Positions 15,698 through 24,255 of a DNA stretch of 64,000 bases are shown here, piece by piece; positions within the stretch are counted from its first letter, which is position 1; every line of letters starts with the position of its first letter. The stretch is from Chloroflexota bacterium (GTDB taxonomy: Bacteria > Chloroflexota > Anaerolineae > Anaerolineales > Villigracilaceae): assembly GCA_019873735.1 (NCBI GenBank), contig JAIOAQ010000009.1, positions 1 to 64,000 on the forward strand, given 5' to 3'. Both the position numbers and the translations under genes were made by a program. The notes below the pieces were generated by a model, which was given only the letters and a program-made list of their open reading frames with translations, was not told where the DNA came from and made no database searches.

Positions 15698-17986
15698 ATG
15701 ACCGAGATTCAGCCCAATTGGTTTGCACTGGTTTTGCTTTCCATTCAGGCTGTCCTGTACCTGCCGGTTGCCGGGCGCGCGCTGCGGCGCCGGGTGGGAC
15801 AGGAAAAGGCTGCCTTGCTGGTGGGGATGTATGCAATGGTGGCCGCCGCTTTACAAGGTTTTGAGGCCATTCAGCGTGCCGGTCTTCTGCCGGGCATCGC
15901 GGCTGCTCTCGCAGAGAGAGTCCAGTGGTACGGCACGCTGGTGCTTGCCATTGTGCTTCTTTTCATCGTCCGCGATTTCCTGCGGCTGGAAAGCGGTACA
16001 GGCTGGCTGTGGGTGGGGGGATTCTGGCTGGTATTGCTGGCTGTGGTCAGGAGCAATCTGCTCAACTTGCCCGATGTCCTGTGGAGCAACGGTCAGTCCA
16101 TGATTCCCCGCGAGAACCTGGATTTTGGAATCGTGTTGATCGGCTGGATGGTCTTTCTATCGTCCGCCGTCCTGGTCACGCGGCGCGTCTTCCGGCGCAC
16201 GCCTCAACCCATGCACCGCAACCGGCTGGCCTACTGGGCACCTATCTTTCTACTCATCACCATTAATGACAGTCTCTTGCTGACAGGGTATACCGGCTGG
16301 GGCAACCCTCTGCGCCTGCTAACCGCCCACCTGGCGGCGTATGTGGTGCTTAATCATCACCTGCCCGATATCCGCCAAATCATACAAAAGACAGTGACCT
16401 TTGTGGTCAGCGCCATCCTGTGCAGCGTCTTCTATCTGGGCGGCTTGTTGCTGTTAGAGGATGCGCTTGCCACCGCGCCGGATTACGATCCGCGCCTGGT
16501 TCAGGCAGGGGTGGCGCTGATTACCGGGGTTCTGTTCATCAGCCTGCTTGGTCCGATTCAACGGCTGACAGGCCGCTTGTTCCCTGTTGAGCAATACAAC
16601 ATGGGCCAAACCCTGCGCGAATACAGCCTGAGCATCAGCAACATCCTCGACATGGAACGTCTGGCAACGGTGGCCGTCGGTCTCATCATGGAGGCCATGG
16701 AAATTGAGCGCGGCTTCCTTTTCCTGGTGGATACCGAAACCGGCGAAGACGGGCAAAAGATTTACCGGCTAAGAGCCATCCGTTCCCCCGGCGAGCGGCC
16801 GATTCGCATGGCAAAGTTGGCCGAATCCAACCCGCTGGTACACGCCATCTTGCAGGACAAAAGCCCCATCCTTCAGTACGATATTGACCTGGCTCCCGCC
16901 TTTCGCAACCTCACCGCTCAGGAACGCGAATGGCTCAACGCTCTCAAGGCAGAGGTCTACGCGCCGGTTTTTGCCAAAGGAGAATGGATTGGCCTGCTGG
17001 CGCTGGGCGCCAAACTTTCAGGCAACCGCTACACCGAAACCGACCTGGTGACGCTTAGCACGTTGGCCAATCAAACCGCCGTGGCGCTGGAAAATGCCCG
17101 CCTGGTGGAAAATTTGGTGCGCCTCAACCAGGAATTGCGTCAGGCAGGCCGGGCCTTGGATCAGGCGCACCGCAACCTGGAAAGGCTTGACCGCACCAAG
17201 TCGGATTTCATCAGCATCGCCTCGCACGAACTGCGCACGCCATTAACCGTTATGCGCGGTTACACCGAGATGCTGCTGGAAGACGAACAGATACAGAAGA
17301 ACCCTTATCACCTGCAGATGATCAAGAGCCTGCACGAAGGCACATTGCGTCTGCATGAGATCATGGACTCGATGTTTGACATCGCCGAAATTGACACCCG
17401 CAATCTGCGCCTGCATATCCAGCCGGTAGATGTGGGCGAATTAATTCGCGGCGTCAGTTCTGGACTGGGTAAGAGCATTGCAGAACGCAAACAAAAACTG
17501 TTCATTGACTTGCCTGCCCTGCCGCTGGTGATGGCCGACCCAAACATCCTGCGTAAAGTCTTCTACCACCTCATTCAAAACGCCATCAAATTCACACCCG
17601 ATGGCGGGCGGATTGGCGTTCACGGGCGCGTGGTCATGCCGCGCAGTGAACTGCCTGACGGCGGAATCGAAATCGTTGTCAGCGATACCGGCATTGGCGT
17701 AGACCCCAACTTTCGCGAAATCATCTTCACCAAGTTCTACCAGACCGACGAATCGCTCAACAAACACTCCACCAGCAAATCGCGTTTCAAAGGCAGCGGC
17801 GCCGGGCTGGGGCTGGCGCTTTCGCGCGGCATTGTTGAAGCACACGGCGGGAAAATCTGGGTCGAAAGCCCCGGCTACGATGAAATCAACTTCCCAGGCA
17901 GCCACTTTCACGTTCTGTTGCCGCTCCGGCGGCTGCAAAACGGCGAGACCGTGCGCATGGGCAGCGCCCTGAAGATGACCCTCTGA
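15698..17986 (+). CDS. Membrane sensor histidine kinase with GAF domain
   Basis: 762 residues from the ATG at 15698; the in-frame extension further upstream overlaps the divergent GH13 start and is not used. Residues about 1-300 contain eight or so hydrophobic segments, a membrane input module. A GAF domain follows (about 330-470), then a coiled linker, the HisKA dimerisation helix with phospho-acceptor His in SHELRTPLTVMRGY, and a HATPase domain with N box (HLIQNAIKFTPDGG), G1 (DTGIGVD) and G2 (GSGAGLGLALS). It would autophosphorylate on His in response to an unknown signal. No response-regulator gene is adjacent, so it is an orphan kinase. The start is divergent from the GH13 gene, 75 bases away. 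Confidence 0.9.
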   Translation: MTEIQPNWFALVLLSIQAVLYLPVAGRALRRRVGQEKAALLVGMYAMVAAALQGFEAIQRAGLLPGIAAALAERVQWYGTLVLAIVLLFIVRDFLRLESGTGWLWVGGFWLVLLAVVRSNLLNLPDVLWSNGQSMIPRENLDFGIVLIGWMVFLSSAVLVTRRVFRRTPQPMHRNRLAYWAPIFLLITINDSLLLTGYTGWGNPLRLLTAHLAAYVVLNHHLPDIRQIIQKTVTFVVSAILCSVFYLGGLLLLEDALATAPDYDPRLVQAGVALITGVLFISLLGPIQRLTGRLFPVEQYNMGQTLREYSLSISNILDMERLATVAVGLIMEAMEIERGFLFLVDTETGEDGQKIYRLRAIRSPGERPIRMAKLAESNPLVHAILQDKSPILQYDIDLAPAFRNLTAQEREWLNALKAEVYAPVFAKGEWIGLLALGAKLSGNRYTETDLVTLSTLANQTAVALENARLVENLVRLNQELRQAGRALDQAHRNLERLDRTKSDFISIASHELRTPLTVMRGYTEMLLEDEQIQKNPYHLQMIKSLHEGTLRLHEIMDSMFDIAEIDTRNLRLHIQPVDVGELIRGVSSGLGKSIAERKQKLFIDLPALPLVMADPNILRKVFYHLIQNAIKFTPDGGRIGVHGRVVMPRSELPDGGIEIVVSDTGIGVDPNFREIIFTKFYQTDESLNKHSTSKSRFKGSGAGLGLALSRGIVEAHGGKIWVESPGYDEINFPGSHFHVLLPLRRLQNGETVRMGSALKMTL

Positions 17987-18087
17987 TTGAGACCATCCGG
18001 CGGCTATCTGCTACCTATCAACTCACAATAAAAGCAAGACAGGCAGCCTTCGTTTGCCATAAAATAGGAACGCGAACGGAGGCTGAA

Positions 18088-19566
18088 ATGAACATCCTCT
18101 TAATTTACCCCGAATTCCCCGATACCTTCTGGAGTTTCAAGCACGCCCTCAAGTTCATCCGCAAGCACGCCTCAAACCCGCCGCTTGGGCTGTTAACCGT
18201 GGCCGCCATGCTCCCGGCCCAATGGGAAAAACGGCTGGTAGATTTGAACGTGCGCCCTTTGAAAGACTCTGATCTGTCATGGGCCGATTATGCCTTCATC
18301 AGCGCCATGACCGTCCAGCGCGCCTCCACCCGGCAGGTCATTGCCCGCTGCAAAGCCGCCGGGTTAAAGATTGTAGCCGGCGGGCCTCTCTTCACTTCTG
18401 AGCCGGACCAGTTTCCAGATGTAGATCACCTTGTCCTGAACGAGGCCGAGGCCACCCTCCCCCGTTTCTTACAGGACCTGGAAGCGGGTTCGGCCCAACG
18501 CGTATACACCTCCGACGAATTTCCCGACATCCGCCAGACGCCAATCCCGCTGTGGGAACTGGCCGACCTGAAGCGTTACGCCACCATGCCGGTACAATAC
18601 TCGCGCGGCTGCCCGTATGATTGCGAGTTCTGCAACGTCACCGCGCTGTTTGGCCGCCGGCCGCGTCTCAAAACCACAACGCAGATCCTGAACGAATTGG
18701 ACAGTCTCTATCGGCTGGGATGGCGTGAGAGCGTCTTCTTTGTAGATGACAATTTGATGGGCAACAAGAAGCAACTCAAGGCCGACCTCTTGCCGGCGCT
18801 GATTGAATGGCGCAAAGGAAAGAGCGGCATGCCCTTCAACACCGAAATTTCCATCAACCTGGCCGATGACGAGGAACTGATGGATTTGATGTTCCAGGCC
18901 GGTTTCGACACGGTCTTCATCGGCATCGAAACACCGTCCGAGGCCAGCCTGAACGAATGTAACAAGAAGCAAAACCTCGGCCGTGACCTGGTCGCCGATG
19001 TGAAGCGCATCCAGCGCGCCGGCCTGCAGGTACAGGGCGGCTTCATCATTGGCTTCGATAGTGACACGCCCTCCATCTTCCAGCGGCAAATCGAATTCGT
19101 TCAGAGAAGCGGCATCGTCACCGCCATGGTCGGCCTGTTACAGGCTCCCCTGGGAACACGGCTATACGAAAGACTGAAACGCGAAAACCGCATCATCGGC
19201 TCCTTTTCCGGTGACAATGTAGACGGCGCCACCAACATCATCCCCCGCATGAACTTTGAGACGCTGCGCCAGGGATACCGCACGGTGGTCAATCATTTAT
19301 ACAAGCCCCGCCACTACTACGAACGCGTGATCACTTTCCTAAAAGAATATAAAATGCCGCGTGTGCACATCCCCATCAACGGCGAATACGTCCGCGCCCT
19401 TTTCCGGTCCATTTTGCAACTTGGCATTCTAGGGAAGGAACGCCTGTATTACTGGAAACTCTTTTTCTGGACACTGCTCCACCGCCCGCGGCTATTCCCG
19501 CTGGCAATCACTTTTGCCATCTACGGCCATCACTTCCGGCGGGTATGTGAGTTGCATATTTCATAG
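18088..19566 (+). CDS. B12-binding radical SAM protein (DUF4070 type)
   Basis: 492 residues; GGAGG lies just before the ATG. Residues about 1-140 form a cobalamin-binding Rossmann-like domain, though the classic DxHxxG motif is not evident. The radical SAM Fe-S motif is CPYDCEFC at about residues 175-182 (CxxxCxxC), followed by the GRRPR and FVDDNLMGNK segments common in the family. The C-terminal 130 residues match the DUF4070 type (YERLKRENRI, HLYKPRHYYERV). Relatives include methyltransferases and enzymes of hopanoid and other lipid modification, but the substrate cannot be assigned here. It stands alone between a histidine kinase and a convergent hydrolase. Confidence 0.9.
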   Translation: MNILLIYPEFPDTFWSFKHALKFIRKHASNPPLGLLTVAAMLPAQWEKRLVDLNVRPLKDSDLSWADYAFISAMTVQRASTRQVIARCKAAGLKIVAGGPLFTSEPDQFPDVDHLVLNEAEATLPRFLQDLEAGSAQRVYTSDEFPDIRQTPIPLWELADLKRYATMPVQYSRGCPYDCEFCNVTALFGRRPRLKTTTQILNELDSLYRLGWRESVFFVDDNLMGNKKQLKADLLPALIEWRKGKSGMPFNTEISINLADDEELMDLMFQAGFDTVFIGIETPSEASLNECNKKQNLGRDLVADVKRIQRAGLQVQGGFIIGFDSDTPSIFQRQIEFVQRSGIVTAMVGLLQAPLGTRLYERLKRENRIIGSFSGDNVDGATNIIPRMNFETLRQGYRTVVNHLYKPRHYYERVITFLKEYKMPRVHIPINGEYVRALFRSILQLGILGKERLYYWKLFFWTLLHRPRLFPLAITFAIYGHHFRRVCELHIS

Positions 19567-19613
19567 GTGGGGCTGCCCTGCTGCAGGCGGGAGGCTATCG
19601 TTGACAGGGGCAA

Positions 19614-20441
19614 TCAACGGGGCATGAGCGAGGCGAGAAACTCGTCCACCGCCTGGTTGAACGCTTGCGGCTGTTCCAGGGTCAGGGCGTGCGAGGCGGC
19701 CGGCAGGAGGCGCCTCTGTGCGCCAGGGACTCGCTTGACGATCTCCTCGGCATGACGCCGAACCATCCTGGCGTCCCCTTCGCCGACCACGACCAGCGTG
19801 GGGCAGCGGATGGTCTCCAACGGCTGCAAGTCGAAATGGTAGATGGCGTCCCAAATCTTTTCGTATTCCTTTGCTTCGATTTGCAGCATACAGTCTCGCA
19901 TCAAATGAAGCGTGCGCGGTTCGCCGTGGAGCCAGCCCCGGCCGAGCGTCAGCCCGGCCAGCCAGAAGGAAAAGCGGACGAAGTGTTCCACGCCCAGGCT
20001 GCGAATGGTCCAGAGCATGAGCCGCCGGGGGACAAGCACATAGCGCAGCAATTTTTCGTTCCAGGTCAGGCTCATCGAGACGGTCGCACCCGCCAGAATC
20101 AGCGCCCGCGCCCGCTGCGGGTAGCGGACGGCAAATACCTGGGCAATACTTCCTCCCCACGAAAGGCCGCACAGGACAGCCGACTCGATTCCGAGACCGT
20201 CCATCAGCGCAGCCAGGTCGTCGGCGTAGGTTTCCATCCTGTACTGGGTTTGCTGCGAAGCCCCTGTTTTGCCGTGTCCGCGCAAGTCGTAGCGAATCAG
20301 GCGGTAACCGGAGGCAAAATGCTCCCATTGGGGCTGCCACAGGCGGCAATCGCCAAAAGCGCCGTGGATGAAAATGACAGCCGGCCCATGGCCGCGTTGC
20401 TCGTAATAGTGTTCCAGACCGTTGCACAGAATGACAGGCAT
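19614..20441 (-). CDS. Alpha/beta-fold hydrolase
   Basis: 275 residues with the standard lid-type alpha/beta hydrolase layout: oxyanion HG in FIHGAFGD, nucleophile elbow GLSWGG, acid in VVGEGDARM, and the catalytic His in AASHAL near the C-terminus. No signal peptide, so it is cytosolic. Similar proteins act on esters, lactones or C-C bonds; the substrate is unknown. It converges on the radical SAM gene with 47 bases between them. The upstream side is the repeat-rich intergenic region. Confidence 0.88.
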   Translation of the reverse strand: MPVILCNGLEHYYEQRGHGPAVIFIHGAFGDCRLWQPQWEHFASGYRLIRYDLRGHGKTGASQQTQYRMETYADDLAALMDGLGIESAVLCGLSWGGSIAQVFAVRYPQRARALILAGATVSMSLTWNEKLLRYVLVPRRLMLWTIRSLGVEHFVRFSFWLAGLTLGRGWLHGEPRTLHLMRDCMLQIEAKEYEKIWDAIYHFDLQPLETIRCPTLVVVGEGDARMVRRHAEEIVKRVPGAQRRLLPAASHALTLEQPQAFNQAVDEFLASLMPR

Positions 20442-20525
20442 CGAATTAAGCCATCCTCTTCTTTCGGCGCATTCATTTTACCCCAAAGCCTCGCAGGGCG
20501 GCCTTGCGGGCCGCCAATCCTATTT

Positions 20526-20589
20526 CAACGCAAAGACGCCAGGGCGCAAAGCCCTTTTCCCACCCTCGCGACTCTGCGCTTTTGCGTTA
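20526..20589. repeat. Imperfect palindrome of the CGCAAAG type
   Basis: The left half reads AACGCAAAGACGCCAGGG then CGCAAAG; the right half reads CTCTGCGCTTTTGCGTT, nearly its complement. Motifs of this style (AACGCAAAGACGC) recur in intergenic DNA of many unrelated bacteria. Function unknown. Confidence 0.6.
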
Positions 20590-20674
20590 GAAACACCCTT
20601 TTTGCAGTAGGGTCATAATTTTTGCCAGGTTGATGAAACTTAAGAAAATAATTCGGTATCTTTCCATCTCCAGC

Positions 20675-20726
20675 GGTGGGATCAATCCCCCGCCTCAGTT
20701 CGTGAAAGTCGGCTGGAAGCCGACTC
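20675..20726 (-). repeat. Inverted single copy of the hairpin repeat found at 20877-21196
   Basis: Read on the minus strand it runs AGTCGGCTTCCAGCCGACTT, then CACGAACTGAGGCGGGGGATTGATCCCACC in the same order as the tandem array: first the AGTCGGCT...AGCCGACT hairpin, then the GGGGAATYGATTCCCC hairpin. It shows that the repeat is dispersed, not only tandem. Confidence 0.7.
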
Positions 20727-20876
20727 CGAATCCGCTTCGCGCGGCACTCTTTCGGGTGAGCCCCAGCGGATGGCGGCGCAGGCGGCCCGGGTTTGGCCTT
20801 TTCCTCGCTGCCTGGAGGTAAGCCGCAAAAGACGGGATTACGGAAATAATTCTTAAGCCTCATAAGCCTGGGCTAC

Positions 20877-21196
20877 GAACTGAGGCGGGGAATCGATTCC
20901 CCGCCGCTGGGACAAAGGGCTGCTTTGCCCTGGCTGCGCAACTCAGAGACTTGCGCCACATCGCTGCCAAGCGGAGTCGGCTTGAGCCGACTTCCATGAA
21001 CTGAGCCGGGGAATTGATTCCCCGGCGAGGTGGGGCAAATCGCCGACTTGCTGTGCAACTCAGAGACTTGCGCCACATCGCAACCGGGCGGAGTCGGCTT
21101 GAGCCGACTTCCATGAACTGAGCCGGGGAATTGATTCCCCGGCGACGCGGGGCAAATCGCCGACTTGCTGCGCAACTCAGAGACTTGCGCCACATC
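20877..21196. repeat. Tandem array, about 2.7 copies of a 117-121 bp unit with two hairpins
   Basis: Units begin at 20877, 20998 and 21115. Each contains a palindrome CCGGGGAATTGATTCCCCGG (first copy slightly different) and an AGTCGGCTTGAGCCGACT palindrome, joined by the constant stretch CAACTCAGAGACTTGCGCC. Copies two and three are almost identical; the first is more diverged. The last unit lacks the second hairpin. A frame can be read across it but the repeats make its peptide meaningless. Confidence 0.85.
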
Positions 21197-21230
21197 AGCC
21201 AACCCGATTCCTTTTTCCCCGCGCGCAAGG

Positions 21231-21236
21231 TATAAT
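21231..21236 (+). promoter_or_regulatory. Minus-10 box before the E1 gene
   Basis: TATAAT 32 bases before the E1 start; the hexamer 17 bases upstream (TTCCTT) is a poor minus-35. No clear Shine-Dalgarno sequence precedes the E1 ATG. Confidence 0.4.
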
Positions 21237-21268
21237 CAGATAAATCCCCTCCAAAAAATGGTGCCGGC

Positions 21269-23680
21269 ATGAGCAAATCCTCCCTTCCCCTTCCTCCTGC
21301 AGACATTCTCCATGATTACCGCATCGCCTACCGTTCGCGGCAGGTGTCCATCGTTGGGCGGCGCGAGGTGCTTTCGGGCAAGGCCAAATTCGGCATCTTC
21401 GGCGACGGCAAGGAGGTGCCGCAGGTGGCCATGGCGCGCGCCTTCCGCAAAGGCGACTGGCGCTCCGGCTACTACCGCGACCAGACCTGGGTGATGGCGC
21501 TCGGCGTCCTGGACGTGCAGGCTTACTTCGCCCAACTCTACGCCCACGCCGACCTCGAAGCCGACCCGGCCACCGCCGGCCGCTCGATGGTCGGCCATTT
21601 CGTCTCCCGCTACATCAACCCCGATGGCTCCTGGAAAGACCAGACCCAACTCTACAACATCGCCGCCGATGTCTCGCCGACGGCGGCGCAGATGCCGCGC
21701 CTGGTCGGCCTGGCCTACGCCTCGGTGCTGTACCGTCACGCCGAGCCGCTCAAAACGTTCACCCAGTTCTCCCACAACGGCGACGAGGTCGCCTGGGGCA
21801 CCATCGGCAACGCCTCCACCGCCGAAGGCATGTTCTGGGAGGCGGTCAACGCCATCGGCGTGTTGAAGGCTCCGGCGGTCATCTCTGTCTTCGACGACGG
21901 CTACGGCATCTCGGTCCCCAACCAGTTCCAGATGGTCAAAGAAAACATCTACGCCATCCTGAAAGGCTTCGAGCGCGTCCCCTGCCCGGCCGAAGAATGC
22001 GACCGCGGCTACGACCTGTACAGCGTCCCGGCCTGGGATTACCGCGCCCTGCTGATCACCTATCAGGCCGCCGCCGAGACGGCCCGCGAGTACCACATCC
22101 CGGCCCTCGTCCACGTCACCGACGTCACCCAGCCGCTCGGTCACTCCACCTCCGGCTCGCACGAACGCTACAAGTCGCCTGAACGCCTGGCCTGGGAGGC
22201 CGAATGGGACTGCATCAAGAAGATGCGCGAATGGATGCTGGAGAATGGGATTGCAGACGAGGCGACGCTGACGAAACTGGAGGAAGAAGAACGCCAGTAC
22301 GTGGAGGAGGCCCGCAAACGCGCCTGGGAGGCCTACCGCGCCCCGCTCGAAGCGGAACGCCGCCGGGTGCTGGACCTGTTAACGGAAGCGGCCCGGGGGT
22401 CGCCTCACGCCGCGGACCTGGAGCAGGCGCGGGGTCGGCTCGAAGCGGAACCGAATCCCACCCGCCGGGAAATTGTCCAGACCGTCCACGAGGCGCTGGT
22501 CCTGACCCGCGGCGAATCCTCCCCCGCCCGTAAACAATTGCTTGACTGGCGTCTCGATCTGGAACGGCTGCAGGACGACCGTTATCATTCCTTCCTCTAC
22601 TCCCCGCTGGCCGATTCGGCCCTGCGCGTGCCGGAAGTAAAACCCGAATATTTGGAGAACGCCAACCTGGTGATGGGCTTCGAGGTCATCAACGCCGCCT
22701 TCGACGCTGCCCTGGCGCGTGAACCGCGTCTGGTGGCCTTTGGCGAGGACGTGGGCAAACTGGGCGACGTGAACCAGGGCTTTCGCGGCCTGCAGGAGAA
22801 ATACGGTTCGCTGCGGGTGACCGACACCGGCATCCGCGAGGCGACCATCCTGGGGCAGGCGATTGGCATGGCAATGCGCGGCCTGCGCCCGATTTGCGAA
22901 ATTCAGTATCTCGATTATCTGCTCTACGCCTTGCAGTTGATGTCGGATGACCTGGCGACGCTGTTGTGGCGCACGAAGGGCGGACAGAAGGCCCCGGTCA
23001 TCGTGCGGACGCGCGGTCACCGCCTGGAGGGCATCTGGCACTCCGGTTCGCCGATGGCGGGCATCATTCACCTGGTGCGCGGGATGCACGTGCTGGTGCC
23101 GCGCGATATGACCCGCGCCGCCGGCTTTTACAACACCCTGCTGCTGGCCGAGGAGCCGGCCCTGGTGGTGGAGGTGCTGAACGGCTACCGCGTCAAGGAG
23201 CGCATGCCCGCCAACATCGGCGAGTTGACCGTGCCGCTGGGCGTGCCGGAGGTGCTGCGCGAGGGCCGCGACGTGACCATCGTCACCTACGGCGCGTGTG
23301 TGCGCATTGCCCTGGCGGCGGCGGAGAAACTGGCCGGGGTGGGGATCGAGGCCGAGGTGATTGACGTGCAGTCGCTGCTGCCTTTCGACATTCACGGGCG
23401 CATCGTCGAATCGCTCAAGAAGACGGCCCGCGTCCTGTTCGTGGACGAGGACGTGCCGGGCGGGACGACTGCCTACATGCTGCGCGAGGTCTTGGAGGTG
23501 CAGGGCGGCTATCAGTGGCTGGATTCGGCTCCCCGCACGCTGCCGGGCGCGGCCCATCGTCCGGCGGCGGGCAACGACGGCGATTACTGGTCGAAGCCCA
23601 ACGCCGAGGCGATTTTCGACGCGGTCTATGAGATGATGCGCGAGGCGAAGCCGGTGTTGCCAGTGATCAGTGATCAGTAA
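21269..23680 (+). CDS. Fused E1 alpha-beta subunit of a 2-oxoacid dehydrogenase complex
   Basis: 803 residues combining both E1 chains, as in the fused type known from other bacteria. The alpha part (about 1-370) has [15 protein letters not shown] and [10 protein letters not shown], the thiamine-diphosphate region, with Asn where many relatives have Asp in GDG. The beta part (about 455-795) starts with [29 protein letters not shown] and includes [14 protein letters not shown] and the C-terminal transketolase domain ([19 protein letters not shown]). With the E2 at 24256 it would decarboxylate a branched-chain 2-oxoacid or pyruvate to an acyl-CoA; no E3 gene lies nearby. The last five codons (VISDQ) are made of a 7-bp repeat array, suggesting that the original C-terminus was altered by an insertion. 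Confidence 0.9.
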   Translation: MSKSSLPLPPADILHDYRIAYRSRQVSIVGRREVLSGKAKFGIFGDGKEVPQVAMARAFRKGDWRSGYYRDQTWVMALGVLDVQAYFAQLYAHADLEADPATAGRSMVGHFVSRYINPDGSWKDQTQLYNIAADVSPTAAQMPRLVGLAYASVLYRHAEPLKTFTQFSHNGDEVAWGTIGNASTAEGMFWEAVNAIGVLKAPAVISVFDDGYGISVPNQFQMVKENIYAILKGFERVPCPAEECDRGYDLYSVPAWDYRALLITYQAAAETAREYHIPALVHVTDVTQPLGHSTSGSHERYKSPERLAWEAEWDCIKKMREWMLENGIADEATLTKLEEEERQYVEEARKRAWEAYRAPLEAERRRVLDLLTEAARGSPHAADLEQARGRLEAEPNPTRREIVQTVHEALVLTRGESSPARKQLLDWRLDLERLQDDRYHSFLYSPLADSALRVPEVKPEYLENANLVMGFEVINAAFDAALAREPRLVAFGEDVGKLGDVNQGFRGLQEKYGSLRVTDTGIREATILGQAIGMAMRGLRPICEIQYLDYLLYALQLMSDDLATLLWRTKGGQKAPVIVRTRGHRLEGIWHSGSPMAGIIHLVRGMHVLVPRDMTRAAGFYNTLLLAEEPALVVEVLNGYRVKERMPANIGELTVPLGVPEVLREGRDVTIVTYGACVRIALAAAEKLAGVGIEAEVIDVQSLLPFDIHGRIVESLKKTARVLFVDEDVPGGTTAYMLREVLEVQGGYQWLDSAPRTLPGAAHRPAAGNDGDYWSKPNAEAIFDAVYEMMREAKPVLPVISDQ

Positions 23681-23710
23681 ACAGTGATCAGTGAACAGTG
23701 ATCGGTGAAC
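23661..23710 (+). repeat. Left heptamer array flanking the four-helix-bundle gene
   Basis: Seven consecutive 7-bp units of the form CAGTGAT or one-base variants (CAGTAAA, CAGTGAA, CGGTGAA). It contains the E1 stop codon. A matching array in the opposite orientation lies at 24193-24242. Confidence 0.85.
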
Positions 23711-23726
23711 GTGGAAGGAGGTAAGG

Positions 23727-24188
23727 ATGAGTGGGTTGAAGCATGCCCAAAGTTTTCGGGAGTTGGTGGTGTATCAGAAAAGCAGGCAACTGGCGCAGGA
23801 GATTCTGGCGCTGACGGCCTCTTTTCCGCAGGAGGAGAAGTTTTCCCTGACCGATCAGATTCGCCGCTCGTCGCGCGCCATTGGCGCCAACCTGGCCGAG
23901 GCCTGGGCCAAACGCCGCTATGAAAAGCATTTCCTGAGCAAATTGACCGACGCCGACGGCGAGCAGATGGAAACCCAACACTGGCTCCAGGTTGCCCTCG
24001 ATTGTGGCTATATTGACCGTCCGAGACACGATCAACTGGTTGCCGCTTGCATGGAAATCGGCCGGATGCTGGGCGGCATGATGGACAAAGCCGCTCTCTT
24101 TTGCGGCGAACTTCCCGCCTCTCTCCGCGAATCCCCCGCCGCCTACCTGACCGATGTCGCTGACTTCTTCACCAGCGACGACGACTGA
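23727..24188 (+). CDS. Four-helix-bundle protein of the S23 / intervening-sequence family
   Basis: 153 residues; GGAGG lies five bases before the ATG. It has the family pattern: FRELVVYQKSRQLAQEI at the start, FPQEEKFSLTDQIRRSSRAIGANLAEAWAKR in the middle, then ADGEQMETQHWL, all amphipathic helices. The family was first seen in intervening sequences of 23S rRNA genes, and is related in fold to the Avd protein of diversity-generating retroelements. No reverse transcriptase or rRNA is near. The gene sits between E1 and E2 of one enzyme complex and is enclosed by inverted 7-bp repeat arrays, so it looks like an inserted cassette and not a part of the dehydrogenase. Molecular role unknown. Confidence 0.9.
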   Translation: MSGLKHAQSFRELVVYQKSRQLAQEILALTASFPQEEKFSLTDQIRRSSRAIGANLAEAWAKRRYEKHFLSKLTDADGEQMETQHWLQVALDCGYIDRPRHDQLVAACMEIGRMLGGMMDKAALFCGELPASLRESPAAYLTDVADFFTSDDD

Positions 24189-24192
24189 CTTG

Positions 24193-24242
24193 CTCACTGC
24201 TCACTGAAACTGATAACTGATCACTGATAACTGATAACTGAA
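24193..24242 (-). repeat. Right heptamer array flanking the four-helix-bundle gene
   Basis: Read on the minus strand: seven units of CAGTTAT / CAGTGAT / CAGTGAG type, one of them a base short. Orientation is opposite to the left array, so the two form inverted ends of a segment of about 580 bp. It stops a few bases before the E2 ribosome site. Confidence 0.85.
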
Positions 24243-24255
24243 CCGCGGAGGTATT

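Larger units (their letters stand above)
20442..21268. other. Gene-free, repeat-rich intergenic region
   Basis: No credible coding sequence. It holds, in order: an imperfect palindrome built from a CGCAAAG-type repeat (20526-20589), one inverted copy of a hairpin repeat (20675-20726), a stretch bounded by similar CTTAAG-containing ends (about 20638-20655 and 20842-20857, opposite orientation), and a tandem array (20877-21196). A TATAAT box at 21231-21236 sits 32 bases before the E1 start. Confidence 0.7.

Noticed and set aside
20877-21196. Tandem repeat considered as a CRISPR array
   Set aside because: The units are 117-121 bp and identical across their length, without short repeats and unique spacers, and no cas genes are near.
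20873-21306. Repetitive minus-strand open frames with peptides such as GINSPAQFMEVGSSRL
   Set aside because: They arise from the hairpin repeat units, have no ribosome site, and copy the repeat structure instead of a protein pattern.
23661-24242. Diversity-generating retroelement, because S23 proteins resemble Avd
   Set aside because: No reverse transcriptase, template repeat or variable target gene was found in the surrounding sequence.
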